64,000 nt of DNA. Origin: Rariglobus sp. (lineage in GTDB: Bacteria; Verrucomicrobiota; Verrucomicrobiia; Opitutales; Opitutaceae). Where the stretch lies: positions 1 through 64,000 of the forward strand of contig JAQSWS010000006.1 of NCBI GenBank assembly GCA_029266495.1, in the 5' to 3' direction. The notes beneath the pieces were generated by a model. That model was not told where the DNA came from. It was given only the letters and a program-made list of their open reading frames with translations, and ran no database searches. A program made the position numbers and the translations under genes. Each line of letters opens with the position of its first letter. Position 1 is the stretch's first letter. Positions 1 through 9,052 of this stretch are shown piece after piece.

Positions 1-669
1 CTGCACGCGGCTGTAGTCCGGCCGGCCCTCCTCGTGCGGCGCGCTCCAGTGCATCAGGCTGTGCCCCGCCCGGCTGTCGATCCCGCGATAACGAAGTTCG
101 CGCGTCATCTCGGGCTCCCCGGACCAGATCGCCTGCATCTGCGCAACAAAGGTGTCCAGCATGGCGGTCGTCGGCGCGCCGCGAATCAACCCCTCGTATT
201 CCTGCACGTTCTCGACGCCGCTCAAACGCAACACCGTGCGGTTGGCCGCCACCACGCGCACCAGAAGAAACTTCTCGGACGCCAGGCCGGGATGCTCCCC
301 GAAGTGGGCCTTGAGATCGGCCACGCCTTGCTTCCGCAGTTCATGAAGCCACGCCGCGATGGCGGAAAAATCCTCCTCGATGATCGCAACCGGGGTGTTC
401 TCGAACAGATTTCGCATCCGCGTTTCCGATACACGCAGCGCGCGCGTCTGCATCGTGATCTGCCCCTGGAGCCGCAGGTTGATCCAAAACACCAGCAATC
501 CCCCCAGCGCCATCACGACGAACACCCAGCCAATCCAGCTCACCCAGGAGTCGGCCTGGATCGGAACCCGGAATGGCGACGACTCCTGCGCGCCGAGCTC
601 GGTCGTCAGCGCCACAACCGACACATAGAAAAAAAGGCCGTGCAGTCGCTGGATAAAAAGGCGTTTCAT
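1..669 (-). CDS. Membrane-anchored PAS-type sensor protein, 3' part cut by window edge
   Basis: An open frame of 223 codons reads from an ATG at 669 to the window start without a stop, so only the N-terminal part is visible. Residues about 5-25 are hydrophobic (signal anchor or first membrane segment), a second strongly hydrophobic stretch lies at about 43-63, and a PAS-like region starts near residue 80 (motif LFENTPVAIIEED, typical of PAS sensors). A conserved-looking acidic and aromatic region follows up to the edge. The output domain (kinase, GGDEF or other) would lie outside the window and cannot be named. Membrane topology suggests a sensor of periplasmic or membrane signals. The gene runs away from the copper island and is preceded by an 80-bp gap after the sugar isomerase gene on the same strand. 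Confidence 0.7.
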   Translation of the reverse strand, partial: MKRLFIQRLHGLFFYVSVVALTTELGAQESSPFRVPIQADSWVSWIGWVFVVMALGGLLVFWINLRLQGQITMQTRALRVSETRMRNLFENTPVAIIEEDFSAIAAWLHELRKQGVADLKAHFGEHPGLASEKFLLVRVVAANRTVLRLSGVENVQEYEGLIRGAPTTAMLDTFVAQMQAIWSGEPEMTRELRYRGIDSRAGHSLMHWSAPHEEGRPDYSRVQ

Positions 670-751
670 GCGCGGTGCCACAAAGCGGCGAGACAAACTT
701 CGCCCCCCCGCGGTGTCGAGGCGCAAAGCCTTCAAATGTGTCCGCTTTCGC

Positions 752-1513
752 TCACGCCAACCATTGGCGCAAGGTCGCCGCATCACGCAGGAAAGCGTCC
801 ACCGTGTCGCCCTGCACGAACTCCAGCAACGCATGCCGGTCGCCCGGCGCCTGCTTGAGCAAGGGCCAGAACTGCGCCCATCGCTCCGCGCCCGCAGCCA
901 GCGGATGCCGCTCCGCCGAGGTCGGCCACCAGTGGAACACATGAATATTACTCACACGCGGCAGCACCTCCCGCAGGCCGGCCGCGCACTCGCCCGTCTC
1001 CTCGCCGTTATGCGGTTGCCAGCAGGTGAAAACGTTGGGGTGGTCCACTTCCACCAGCAGCTTGCCCGCCGATTCATTGGTGTCCGTAAGCGTGCCGCCG
1101 TGAAACTCCGTCGAGATGCTCACGCCCGCCCGCGCCGCCTGCCCCGCGATGCGCCGCAGGTCATGAATGATCTTCCAGCGCCCCTCCTCATCCACCGCGT
1201 CCGAGCCCGCCCCGCCCGGCCATACCCGGATCGTCGGCGCCCCCAGCTCCACCGCGGTCTCCAGCACGCGCTCGAACGCCGGCCCGGCGCTCTCGCTTTG
1301 CCCCGCCCGGTAGTAACTCCCGTAGGCCGCGGTCACCAGGCCGTGCTCAAGCGTCAGCTCGCGCACCTCCCGCGCCCGCGCCAGGTCGCCATGCGGGACA
1401 TGCACGTCACCGCCCCACTCGATGCTTTTCAGCCCGGCCTTTTTCACGGCCGCCGCGATTTCGACGGGCGTGAGTTTGCGAAATGTGACGGAAACCAATC
1501 CGGGCTGAATCAT
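752..1513 (-). CDS. Sugar phosphate isomerase/epimerase (xylose-isomerase-like TIM barrel)
   Basis: A 253-aa protein beginning MIQPGLVSVTFRKL. The frame is open further upstream to 1708, but the extra 65 residues look like non-coding sequence (Arg/Gly-rich, no domain), so the ATG at 1513 is preferred. The pattern LKSIEWGGDVHVPHGD near residues 28-43, the internal STEFHGG, HNGEETGE and FHWWPTS segments and the terminal LLEFVQGD are typical of the AP-endonuclease-2/xylose-isomerase-like TIM-barrel superfamily, where Glu, Asp and His side chains bind a divalent metal. Members isomerise or epimerise sugars, sugar phosphates or inositols; the substrate here cannot be inferred. Cytoplasmic, no signal peptide. 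Confidence 0.8.
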   Translation of the reverse strand: MIQPGLVSVTFRKLTPVEIAAAVKKAGLKSIEWGGDVHVPHGDLARAREVRELTLEHGLVTAAYGSYYRAGQSESAGPAFERVLETAVELGAPTIRVWPGGAGSDAVDEEGRWKIIHDLRRIAGQAARAGVSISTEFHGGTLTDTNESAGKLLVEVDHPNVFTCWQPHNGEETGECAAGLREVLPRVSNIHVFHWWPTSAERHPLAAGAERWAQFWPLLKQAPGDRHALLEFVQGDTVDAFLRDAATLRQWLA

Positions 1514-1720
1514 GCCCCGAGCAAAACGATCCCTCCCCGCACGACAATCCCCAAGCCTGCCCGTCACGGAAACGGCAAATAACCCGCGGCCAGTCCTTCC
1601 GCTAATAAGGTCCATCTGATCCCCCACTACGATCGAAGGAGGCAAGGGGGATCCCCTTGGCGGGCGTATCATCTCCCGAAGCACACCCCGTGCTTCAATC
1701 TCACCCAAAAAACCAATCCC

Positions 1721-1975
1721 ATGAAAACGTCCCTCCTCCGCACGACCACCCTCGTTGCCTTGCTCATCGCCTCAACCTCCGCCTCCTTCGCCGGACCCGG
1801 CCTGCAATACTGGACCGCCCGTCGCGACGCCCGCCGCGCCGACACACCCGCCGTCACCGCCCCGGCCGTCACGAAAGCGAAAGGCGACCGCATGATCGTC
1901 AAACAGGGCAAACGCACCTCGCTCGTCACCTGCACCGGAGCCACCGCCCAATGTCAGGCCCATTGCGGGAACTGA
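1721..1975 (+). CDS. Small secreted Cys-containing protein
   Basis: An 84-aa protein with a clear signal peptide: MKTSLLRTTTLVALLIASTS followed by an ASA-type cleavage region near residue 22-24. The mature part is basic in the middle and ends with three cysteines in the pattern CTG-x4-CQAHC. I do not recognise a named family. Position directly upstream of the copper island, the periplasmic location and the Cys/His ending suggest a metal-related role, but this is inference. A strong terminator follows immediately, so it is transcribed separately from the downstream genes. Confidence 0.6.
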   Translation: MKTSLLRTTTLVALLIASTSASFAGPGLQYWTARRDARRADTPAVTAPAVTKAKGDRMIVKQGKRTSLVTCTGATAQCQAHCGN

Positions 1976-2000
1976 CCCGTCCGCCTCCACCGGCCCGTCC

Positions 2001-2031
2001 AGAACCCCGGGGATTTTCCCACCGGGGTTCT
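2001..2031 (+). terminator. Rho-independent terminator after the small secreted gene
   Basis: Perfect inverted repeat GAACCCCGG (2002-2010) and CCGGGGTTC (2022-2030), with an extra A-T pair at 2001/2031 and an 11-nt loop, followed by TTTT at 2031-2034. It lies 26 bp after the stop at 1975 and before the next start at 2084. Confidence 0.85.
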
Positions 2032-2083
2032 TTTCTGAATATTTATCGAGGGGAAACGCCCCGCCCGCCGTATCACTCCGCGT

Positions 2084-2398
2084 ATGAAAACACTTCTTCT
2101 CTCCGCCTTGCTCGCCCTCGGCCTCTCCGCCGGCCTCCGCGCCGAAGACAAGCCCGCCACTCCCGCCTATCCGATCACCACCTGCGTCGTCTCCGACGAA
2201 CCGCTCGGCGACATGGGCACGCCCATCGACTACATCCATAAGGAAGCGGGCAAACCCGACCGGCTCGTGAAGTTCTGCTGCAAGATGTGCGTCGGCCAGT
2301 TCAAGAAGGACCCCGCCAGATACCTCGCCAAACTCGACGCCGCCGTGGCCAAACCCGCCGCCCCCGCCGCCGATCCCCACGCGGGCCACAACCACTAA
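2084..2398 (+). CDS. Secreted TRASH/YHS-like metal-binding protein
   Basis: A 104-aa protein with a signal peptide (MKTLLLSALLALGLSAGLRA) and a compact cysteine pattern: TTCVVSDEPLG, then VKFCCKMCVGQFKKDP near residues 62-77, which resembles the TRASH/YHS class of heavy-metal-binding domains. The tail ends DPHAGHNH, a His-rich end often seen in periplasmic copper or silver proteins. It is the first gene of the efflux cluster and is followed 73 bp later by the TolC-type gene, so a role in delivering or sensing Cu/Ag in the periplasm is likely. A CusF-like chaperone function is a guess; the fold is different. Confidence 0.7.
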   Translation: MKTLLLSALLALGLSAGLRAEDKPATPAYPITTCVVSDEPLGDMGTPIDYIHKEAGKPDRLVKFCCKMCVGQFKKDPARYLAKLDAAVAKPAAPAADPHAGHNH

Positions 2399-2471
2399 GC
2401 CTCCCTCCTCCGTCCGGCGCGGCCCTGAGCGTGAGCTCGGGGACCGCCCGCCCCGCCCGTCCGCTCCCGCC

Positions 2472-3701
2472 ATGCCCTCCCGTCTTCTCGCCACCACCGT
2501 CGCGCTTCTCCTCGCGCCTCTCCCCCTTCCCGGTGGCGGGGAGCCGCCCCCCGAGCCCCCCGCGAGTGCACCCGTCGCCGGCCCCGTCTTCCTCGAGGCG
2601 GTCGGTCGCGCGCCCGCCCTCGACGCCGCCCGCCGGCGGGCCGAAGCCGCCCGCGCCCGCACCGATGCCGCCGGCCGCCTCCCCGACCCCACGATCGAAG
2701 GCATGTATTCACAGGTGAATACGCCCGGCGAAAAATTCCCCATGTGGGAGGTCGTCCTCCGCCAGCCCCTCCCCAAGGCCGGTGAACGCGCCGCCGACCG
2801 CGATCGCGCCGCCGCCGTCGTTTCCATGGCCGAGGCCGACTACGCCGTCATGGCCGGTGAAATGGCCGCCGACCTCGCCCTCGCCCTCGTCGAGGCCGAC
2901 ACATCCACCGCCCGCGCCGGGCTCCTCGCCCGCCAGCTTGACCGCACCGGGCAACTCCTTTCCGCCCTCGATGCCCGCGTCGGCACCGGCTCGTCCCGTC
3001 TTGCCGAACGCCTTTCCCTCCAGACCCGTCTGGCCGCCCTTCGCCTCAGGATCGAGGAGGAGACCCGCAGGGCCGATGACGCCCGCTCCGACGCCTTCGG
3101 ACTCCTCGGCCTGCCACCCGGCGCACCGCTTCCGTCCTGGGCCGCCCCGGAACCCGCCCGGATCGACCCCGACACCACTCCCCTCCTCCGTCTCTCCGCC
3201 GCCCGCGTCGACGAAGCCCGCGCCATGGCCCGCATGGCCCGCGCGTCCGCCCGTCCCATGACTTCCGTCGGCCTGCGCTTCGAACGCGAAGAACAACGCA
3301 TGGGCAACATGGATACCGTCGGGATCGCCTTCATGACCGACCTTCCCTTCCGGTCCCGCGGCTACGCCCGCGCCGAGCAACGCGCCGCCCGTGCCGAGGA
3401 ATCCGCCGCCCTCGCCGACGCCGGGTCCACCCGTCACCGCATCGCCGCCGCCCTCGCCCGCGCCGAACGCGCCGAACGCCTCGCCGGCTCCACCCGTCGC
3501 TTCGCCGCGGACACCGCCGCCCGCCTCGACGCCGAATACGACGCGCTCTCCCGCTCCAACGAGACCTCCGTCACCCTGGCGGTCGACATTCTCGAACGGC
3601 TCACCGACACCCGGCTCCAGATCATCGACGCCGACGCCGCCGCCCGGACCGCGCGCGCCGAACTCTGGCGCTACGCCCCCGCCTCCTCCTTCGTGCCATG
3701 A
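2472..3701 (+). CDS. TolC-family outer-membrane efflux protein (CusC-like)
   Basis: A 409-aa protein with an N-terminal signal sequence and long Ala/Arg/Glu-rich helices, as in outer membrane efflux proteins (OEP family). Diagnostic segments are the N-terminal DPTIEGMYSQ, the helix-turn containing VVLRQPLPKAGERAADRD, and the repeated second half with SVGLRFERE and LDAEYDALSRS. Two similar halves match the TolC duplication. It would form the outer-membrane exit duct of the tripartite pump encoded downstream. Its stop overlaps the next start (ATGA at 3698-3701), indicating translational coupling. Confidence 0.85.
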   Translation: MPSRLLATTVALLLAPLPLPGGGEPPPEPPASAPVAGPVFLEAVGRAPALDAARRRAEAARARTDAAGRLPDPTIEGMYSQVNTPGEKFPMWEVVLRQPLPKAGERAADRDRAAAVVSMAEADYAVMAGEMAADLALALVEADTSTARAGLLARQLDRTGQLLSALDARVGTGSSRLAERLSLQTRLAALRLRIEEETRRADDARSDAFGLLGLPPGAPLPSWAAPEPARIDPDTTPLLRLSAARVDEARAMARMARASARPMTSVGLRFEREEQRMGNMDTVGIAFMTDLPFRSRGYARAEQRAARAEESAALADAGSTRHRIAAALARAERAERLAGSTRRFAADTAARLDAEYDALSRSNETSVTLAVDILERLTDTRLQIIDADAAARTARAELWRYAPASSFVP

Positions 3702-3877
3702 AAAAATCCATCGTGCTGTTCCTCGTCGCCTTTGCCCTCGCCGCCGCCGCGACCCTGGCGCTCCGCACCGCCCGCCACGAGCCCTACGCCGCGCCCTCCC
3801 CGGCGCCCGAAACCATGGCCCCGCCCGCGCAACCCGGTGGTCCCGCCGCCCCCCGCAACGAGAGCCATCAACACTAA
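3698..3877 (+). CDS. Short membrane-anchored Pro/Ala-rich protein in the pump operon
   Basis: A 59-aa frame whose ATG overlaps the stop of the TolC-type gene (ATGA). It has an N-terminal hydrophobic segment (KKSIVLFLVAFALAAAATLA) and then a Pro/Ala-rich tail ending NESHQH. Start and stop lie within four-base coupling upstream, and the next gene follows 12 bp later with a good ribosome-binding site (AAAGAAGG), so translation is plausible. No family is recognised. It may be a small pump accessory or a periplasmic metal-binding tail (terminal His-Gln-His). Confidence 0.55.
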   Translation: MKKSIVLFLVAFALAAAATLALRTARHEPYAAPSPAPETMAPPAQPGGPAAPRNESHQH

Positions 3878-3889
3878 AGAAGGCCTCCC

Positions 3890-5215
3890 ATGCGCCCCCT
3901 CCCGTCCTGGCTTTCCGTTATCGCCGGCCTTGTCGCCGGCGCGGTCACCGTCGCCCTCCTCCCCGCCGAGGCGCTGTTCACCGCCACCGCCCACAACGGA
4001 CACGCCGAGCGCACCGCCGTCGAACCCGGCGCCCGCTACGCCTGCCCGATGATGGATTTCATCGGCGACAAACCCGGCAACTGCCCCGTCTGCGGCATGA
4101 AGATGACCAAGGTCACCGCCGGCGAACTCACCCGCGAGCAAACCCGCCGCATGGGCGTCGAAACCTCCGTCGTCAAGAGCGGTCCCGCCACCGCCACCGT
4201 CCGTGCGTATGGATCCGCTGAATACGATCATCGCTTCACCAGGGTCGTCATCCCCCGCGTCGCCGGCCGCGTCGTCAAACGCTTCGAAACCACCTTCGAC
4301 GACCGTGAGACCCTCGCCGAGGGCGCTCCGGTCGTCGAGCTCTACAGCGAAATCGTCATCGCCGCCCAGGCCGAGCTCCAGGCCGCCCTCAAGCTCAACG
4401 ATGCGCCCCTCCTCGCCGCCCTCCGTGCGCGCTTCGCCCGCTGGAATCTCGCCGGCGTCGCCCAGGCAATCACCGACGGGGCCGCCGTGCAGGACACCGT
4501 CGTCATCACCTCGCCCTTTTCCGGCCAGCTCCTCCAGGACGACCTCGCCATGCTCAACGAGTCCCTCTCCGTCGGCCGCGAGGTCATGCCCGACACCCCG
4601 CTCCTGCGTCTCGTCGACCCCGACAAACTCACCCTGGTCGTCCACGTCCCCGAAACCCGCGCCGGCTGGATCGCCGCCGGCCAGTCCGTCCTCATCGAGA
4701 GCGACGACGCCGGCCCGCTTCCGCAGATCAAGGCCGTCGTCGCCCGCGTCGCCCCCGAAATCAACCCGTCCCTCCGCGCCCGCGAGGTCCGCATCCATCT
4801 CTCCGGCGCCCGCTCCCTCCTTTCCCCCGGCAGCCTCGTCGGCGCCCGCCTTCAGGTCGCGCTCGGCGCCGATCTCAAGCCCGCCAACCCGCTTGACGCC
4901 GCCACCTGGGGCCGGTTCGCCCTCGTCCCCAAAACCGCCGTCCTCTCCACCGGCGTCCGCCACGTCGCCTGGAAAATCTCCGGCCGTGACGCCGGCGGAC
5001 GCGCACATTTTTCACTCGCACCGCTCGCCCTCGGACCCCGCCTCGAGGACGAAAACGGCAACGATCTCTACGTCGTCCGCGCCGGTCTCTCGCCCGGCGA
5101 CGAGGTCGCCACCCAGGGCGCCTTCCTGATCGACAGCCAGGCCCAGCTCGCCGGCACCCCCAGCCTTCTCTATCCGCTCGGCGCCACCGCTCCCGCCCCG
5201 GCCCACGCCCACTAA
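3890..5215 (+). CDS. cusB: RND efflux periplasmic adaptor (CusB-like) with heavy-metal-binding domain
   Basis: A 441-aa membrane fusion protein. An N-terminal membrane anchor (residues about 5-27) is followed by a heavy-metal-binding module with YACPMMDFIGDKPGNCPVCG and GMKM, the CPM...CPxCGMxM signature of copper/silver adaptors. Then come the barrel-sandwich and hairpin (VVIPRVAGRVVKRFE, LAEGAPVVELYS), a short alpha-helical hairpin (AAQAELQAALKLND) and the distal domains (ITSPFSGQLLQDD, LVVHVPETRAGWIAAGQ). The C-terminus ends APAHAH. It bridges the TolC-type duct and the inner membrane pump and probably passes Cu(I)/Ag(I) to it. The Met/Cys-rich module argues for Cu/Ag rather than Co/Zn/Cd. 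Confidence 0.88.
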   Translation: MRPLPSWLSVIAGLVAGAVTVALLPAEALFTATAHNGHAERTAVEPGARYACPMMDFIGDKPGNCPVCGMKMTKVTAGELTREQTRRMGVETSVVKSGPATATVRAYGSAEYDHRFTRVVIPRVAGRVVKRFETTFDDRETLAEGAPVVELYSEIVIAAQAELQAALKLNDAPLLAALRARFARWNLAGVAQAITDGAAVQDTVVITSPFSGQLLQDDLAMLNESLSVGREVMPDTPLLRLVDPDKLTLVVHVPETRAGWIAAGQSVLIESDDAGPLPQIKAVVARVAPEINPSLRAREVRIHLSGARSLLSPGSLVGARLQVALGADLKPANPLDAATWGRFALVPKTAVLSTGVRHVAWKISGRDAGGRAHFSLAPLALGPRLEDENGNDLYVVRAGLSPGDEVATQGAFLIDSQAQLAGTPSLLYPLGATAPAPAHAH

Positions 5216-5271
5216 ACACCACGCGACCGCACCCACTGGTCATTGGACATTGGGCATCGGTCATTCCCGCC

Positions 5272-8200
5272 ATGCTGGCCTTCGCCATCCGTCACGCCCT
5301 CCTCACGCTCGCCGCTTCGCTGGCCCTCGCACTCGCCGGCTTCTGGGCCTGGCGTCAGGTCCCGGTCGACGCCATCCCCGACCTCTCCGACAACCAGGTC
5401 ATCGTCTGGGCGGGATGGCCCGGCCAGAGCCCCGAGGACATCGACCGGCAGGTCACCTCCCGCCTCGCCCGCGAACTCCAGGGTCTCCCCGGCGTCACCA
5501 CCGTCCGCGGCCTCTCCCTCTACGGCGCAAGCTACGTCTACGTCATCTTCGAGGACCGCCGCGACCTCTACGAAAACCGCACCCGCACCCTCGAGCGCCT
5601 CTCCCAGATCCAGGGCATCCTTCCTGCCGGCGTCACCGCCAGCCTCGGTCCCGATGCCACCGCCATGGGTCAGGTTTACGCCTTCACCCTCCAGGGCCCC
5701 CGTGACGTCGAATCGAAACGCTACGTCCTCGACCAGGTCGTCGTGCCCGCCCTCCGCGCCGTCCCCGGCGTGGCCGAGGTCGCCCCGGCCGGCGGCGTTG
5801 TCCGTGAATACCAGATCGACATCGACCCCGTCCGCCTCGAGGAGCAATCCATCACCCTCGAACAACTCATGGACGCCGTCCGCGCCGCCGGCCGCGACGT
5901 CGGCGCCATGAGCGTCGAACAAAGCGGCGTCGAAACCATGATCCGCGGCGCCGGCTTCATCCGCACCGTCCGCGACGTCGAAGACATCATTCTCCGCGGC
6001 GACCGGATGAAGGGCGCCGGCGTCCGTCTCGGCGACATCGCCGACATCCGCCTCGGCGGACAATTCCGCCAGGGCCTTCTTGCCGACGCCGCCCACGAAC
6101 AGGTCGGCGCCATCGTCGCCCTTCGCGTCCACGAGGACCCCAAGCGCGTCATCGCCGGCGTCAAAAAACGCCTCGCCGACCTCGGCCCCGCCCTTGCCGC
6201 CGAAAAACTCGAACCCGTCGCCTACTACGACCGCTCCCAACTCATCGGGGAAACCAACGCCACCGTCACCGATAACCTCGAGGAGGCGATCGTCACCACG
6301 ATGCTCGTTGTCGTGGTTTTTCTCTTACACCTGCGAGCCAGCATCGCCACCGCCGTCAGCCTCCCGCTCGGCATGCTCTTCGCCTTCCTCGTCATGCACG
6401 CCCTCGGCCTCAGTGCCAACCTGATGAGCCTCGCCGGCATCGCCATCGCCATCGGCGTGATGGTCGACTTCGGCATCATCATGACCGAAAACATCACCCA
6501 GCATCTCGTCGACTTGCAGACGAAGTGCCGGCGCGAAAACCGCCCCATGCCCGTTTCCCCCTGGAACGAAGAAATCATCGAAACCGTCGTCACCGCCTCC
6601 CGTGAGGTCGCGCGCCCGCTCGTCACCTCCGCCGCCACCACGGTCATCGGCTTTCTCCCGATCTTCGCCCTCACCGACCAGGCCGGCCGCCTCTTCATCC
6701 CGCTCGCCCTCACCAAGACCCTCGCCATCAGCGGCGCCGTCCTCGTCGGCGTCTTTCTCGTGCCCGTGCTCTGCCGCCTGCTCCTCCCGCCCTGGCAGGT
6801 CCGCCGCACGCCCCTGCTCCTCCTCGCCGGCGCCGCCGCCGGCATCGCCTTCGGCTGGTATCTCCCGGCCGGATACACCCTGCCTTTCGATCACGGGCGC
6901 TGGTCGCTCACGATCCCCGGCTGGCTCTTCGCCCCCGTCCTCGCCGCCCTCGCCGGCTCCGCCGTCTGGCGCCTCGGCCGCGAACGCCTGGTGGATTACG
7001 AGGCCAACCCCACCAGCCGCGCCATCCACGTTGCCTACGACTGGGCCTACACCCGCCTCCTCCGCCACAAGATCCTCTTCGCCGCCACCCTCTTCGTCCT
7101 CGCCGCCGGCGGCTACCTCCTTGGCCTCGGCTGGCCGCGCGTCAGCACGCCAATCCGCGCCACGCTCGCCCAGATCGGCGCCGACCTCTCGCAAACCCGC
7201 CTCGACGCGACCCTCACCCGCTGGTTCCCCGGGGTCGGCTCCAGTTTTCTCCCTCCGCTCGACGAGGGCAGCCTGCTCTTCATGCCGTCCGTGCCCGCCA
7301 CCGCCGGCCTCGGGGAAACCCAGCGGGTGATGATGATTCAAAACCGCGCCATCAAGGCCGTCCCCGAGATCGCCGGCGTCATGGGCAAACTCGGACGCGC
7401 CGAAACCGCCCTCGATCCCGCCCCCATCGGCATGATCGAAACGGTTGTATTGCTAAAACCCTACAAAGACTGGCCCGTCCACGAAATGACCGGCCCGGAC
7501 GGCAAAACCGTTCATCGTCCCCGCACGTTGCAGGAAGTCCGCTCCCTGCTTGCCGCCACGTCCGACATTCCCGGCGTCGCCCCGAGCTGGCTCCAGCCCA
7601 TCGAGACCCGCGTCGTCATGCTTTCCACCGGCATCCGCAGCCTCATGGCCCTGCAAATCCTCGGTGACGACGCCGCCGCGCTCGAGCGCTTCGCCGAAAA
7701 AGCCGAAAAAATCATCCAGGCCACCCCCGGCTCCGCCGACGCCCAGATGCAGCGCGAGGGCGGCAAGCCCTACGCCGAGATCCGGCTCGACCCCGCCAGG
7801 CTGGCACGCTTCGGCTACTCCCGGGAGTTCGTCCTCTCCGCGGTCGAGACCGCCTTCGGAGGCATGCCCATCACCTGGTCCGTCGAGGGCGCGCTACGCT
7901 ACCCCGTTCGCATCCGCTACCACCGTGAACGCCGCGACGATCCCGACGAACTTCTCGGACTCCAGATCGGCATGGCCGGCGAACACGGCGCCGTCCCGCT
8001 TTCAAGCCTCCTCGCCACGCCGACCACCTACACCCTCGCCCTGCCCTCGTCCGCCACCGACTTCCTGGCGACGCTCCCGCTCGATCATCAGCGCAACGTC
8101 ACCCTCCTCGACACCCGCCGTGTCGAACTCACGATCCCCGCCGGCGATCCGCTCCCGGCCGCCACCGCCCCCCATGTTGTCGCGCAACGCCCCGCCGAGA

Positions 8201-8955
8201 CCGGCCTCACCTATACGATCGGCCCCATGGCCATCCGCTCCGAAGGCGGCAAACGCACCCAATATGTGATGTTCAACGCCGCTCCCGGCGCCTCCGAAAC
8301 CGACGTCGTTCGCACCGCCGACGCCCGGCTCAAGGCCGCGATCGCCTCCGGCGATCTCCCGCTTCCCCCCGGCGCCACCTACCGCTGGGTCGGCCGCTAC
8401 GAACAAAAATTAAAGGCGGACCGCACCCTCGCCTGGGTCATCGCCGCCTCCTTTGCCGTGATGATTGTGCTCATCTATGTCGGCACGCGTTCCGCCCTGA
8501 TCACCGCCATCATCATCGGCTGCAACGCCACCGTCACCACCGCCGGCGGCTTCGTTCTCGTCTGGCTCTGGGGCGCCCAGCTCACCACCGCCGTCAGCAT
8601 CGGTTTCCTCGTCCTGCTCGGCGTGATGTTCAACGACGGCATTCTCCTCGGCACCTACCTTCAGGAAAAATTCCGCACACCCCCGCGCGACCTCGATGAC
8701 ATGCACCAGCGCATCTTCGAAGCCGGCCTCCGCCGGCGCCGCCCCGCGATCATGACCAATGCCACCACCCTGCTCTCCCTCGTCCCCGTCCTCTGGGCGA
8801 CCGGCCGCGGCGCCGAACTGATGGCCCCCATGATGCTTCCCGTGATCGGCGGCATGATCTTCGACATCGCCTCCCTCTTCTCCGTCCCCGTCTTCTACGC
8901 CTGGTATTGGGAACGCCGCCTCGCCCGCCCAACCCCCAACCAAAGTGTCACCTAA
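5272..8955 (+). CDS. cusA: Heavy-metal efflux RND pump (CusA/CzcA family), Cu/Ag type
   Basis: A 1227-aa inner-membrane proton antiporter. TM1 begins LAFAIRHALLTLAASLALAL, followed by PVDAIPDLSDNQVIVW. TM4 carries GVMVDFGIIMTEN (Asp near residue 399), the form seen in Cu/Ag pumps. Three candidate metal-binding methionines sit in the expected contexts: VVMLSTGIRS, FGGMPITWSVEG and LQIGMAGEHGAVPL. The protein is about 180 residues longer than typical CusA (about 1040 aa): one insertion lies near residues 505-580 (extra hydrophobic pair around LLLLAGAAAGIAFGWYLP) and a second near 910-985 before GPMAIRSEGGKRTQYV. The last codons and TAA stop lie inside a hairpin repeat. It follows the adaptor gene by 56 bp. 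Confidence 0.92.
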   Translation: MLAFAIRHALLTLAASLALALAGFWAWRQVPVDAIPDLSDNQVIVWAGWPGQSPEDIDRQVTSRLARELQGLPGVTTVRGLSLYGASYVYVIFEDRRDLYENRTRTLERLSQIQGILPAGVTASLGPDATAMGQVYAFTLQGPRDVESKRYVLDQVVVPALRAVPGVAEVAPAGGVVREYQIDIDPVRLEEQSITLEQLMDAVRAAGRDVGAMSVEQSGVETMIRGAGFIRTVRDVEDIILRGDRMKGAGVRLGDIADIRLGGQFRQGLLADAAHEQVGAIVALRVHEDPKRVIAGVKKRLADLGPALAAEKLEPVAYYDRSQLIGETNATVTDNLEEAIVTTMLVVVVFLLHLRASIATAVSLPLGMLFAFLVMHALGLSANLMSLAGIAIAIGVMVDFGIIMTENITQHLVDLQTKCRRENRPMPVSPWNEEIIETVVTASREVARPLVTSAATTVIGFLPIFALTDQAGRLFIPLALTKTLAISGAVLVGVFLVPVLCRLLLPPWQVRRTPLLLLAGAAAGIAFGWYLPAGYTLPFDHGRWSLTIPGWLFAPVLAALAGSAVWRLGRERLVDYEANPTSRAIHVAYDWAYTRLLRHKILFAATLFVLAAGGYLLGLGWPRVSTPIRATLAQIGADLSQTRLDATLTRWFPGVGSSFLPPLDEGSLLFMPSVPATAGLGETQRVMMIQNRAIKAVPEIAGVMGKLGRAETALDPAPIGMIETVVLLKPYKDWPVHEMTGPDGKTVHRPRTLQEVRSLLAATSDIPGVAPSWLQPIETRVVMLSTGIRSLMALQILGDDAAALERFAEKAEKIIQATPGSADAQMQREGGKPYAEIRLDPARLARFGYSREFVLSAVETAFGGMPITWSVEGALRYPVRIRYHRERRDDPDELLGLQIGMAGEHGAVPLSSLLATPTTYTLALPSSATDFLATLPLDHQRNVTLLDTRRVELTIPAGDPLPAATAPHVVAQRPAETGLTYTIGPMAIRSEGGKRTQYVMFNAAPGASETDVVRTADARLKAAIASGDLPLPPGATYRWVGRYEQKLKADRTLAWVIAASFAVMIVLIYVGTRSALITAIIIGCNATVTTAGGFVLVWLWGAQLTTAVSIGFLVLLGVMFNDGILLGTYLQEKFRTPPRDLDDMHQRIFEAGLRRRRPAIMTNATTLLSLVPVLWATGRGAELMAPMMLPVIGGMIFDIASLFSVPVFYAWYWERRLARPTPNQSVT

Positions 8956-8972
8956 TAGGTGACACTTTGGTT
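8938..8972. repeat. Perfect hairpin repeat overlapping the cusA stop codon
   Basis: A 35-bp palindrome with 16-bp arms and a 3-nt centre (AAT). The core reads GTGTCACC, TAATA, GGTGACAC and is flanked by CCAAA/TTTGG. The pump stop codon TAA (8953-8955) is in its centre. A copy with the same core and 18-bp arms occurs at 11704-11742 after the P-type ATPase, a shorter relative at 49749-49769, and a related GTAACC form in four copies at 55432-56015. It may act as a terminator or mRNA stabiliser, but its multiple relatives suggest a REP-like family. Confidence 0.85.
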
Positions 8973-9052
8973 TCCACCGCACTCCTGCCTCGGCCGGTGC
9001 GCACGCTCGCATTTATCGCCCGCCTCCCGGGTCATCCCCCTCCGTAAAAGCC

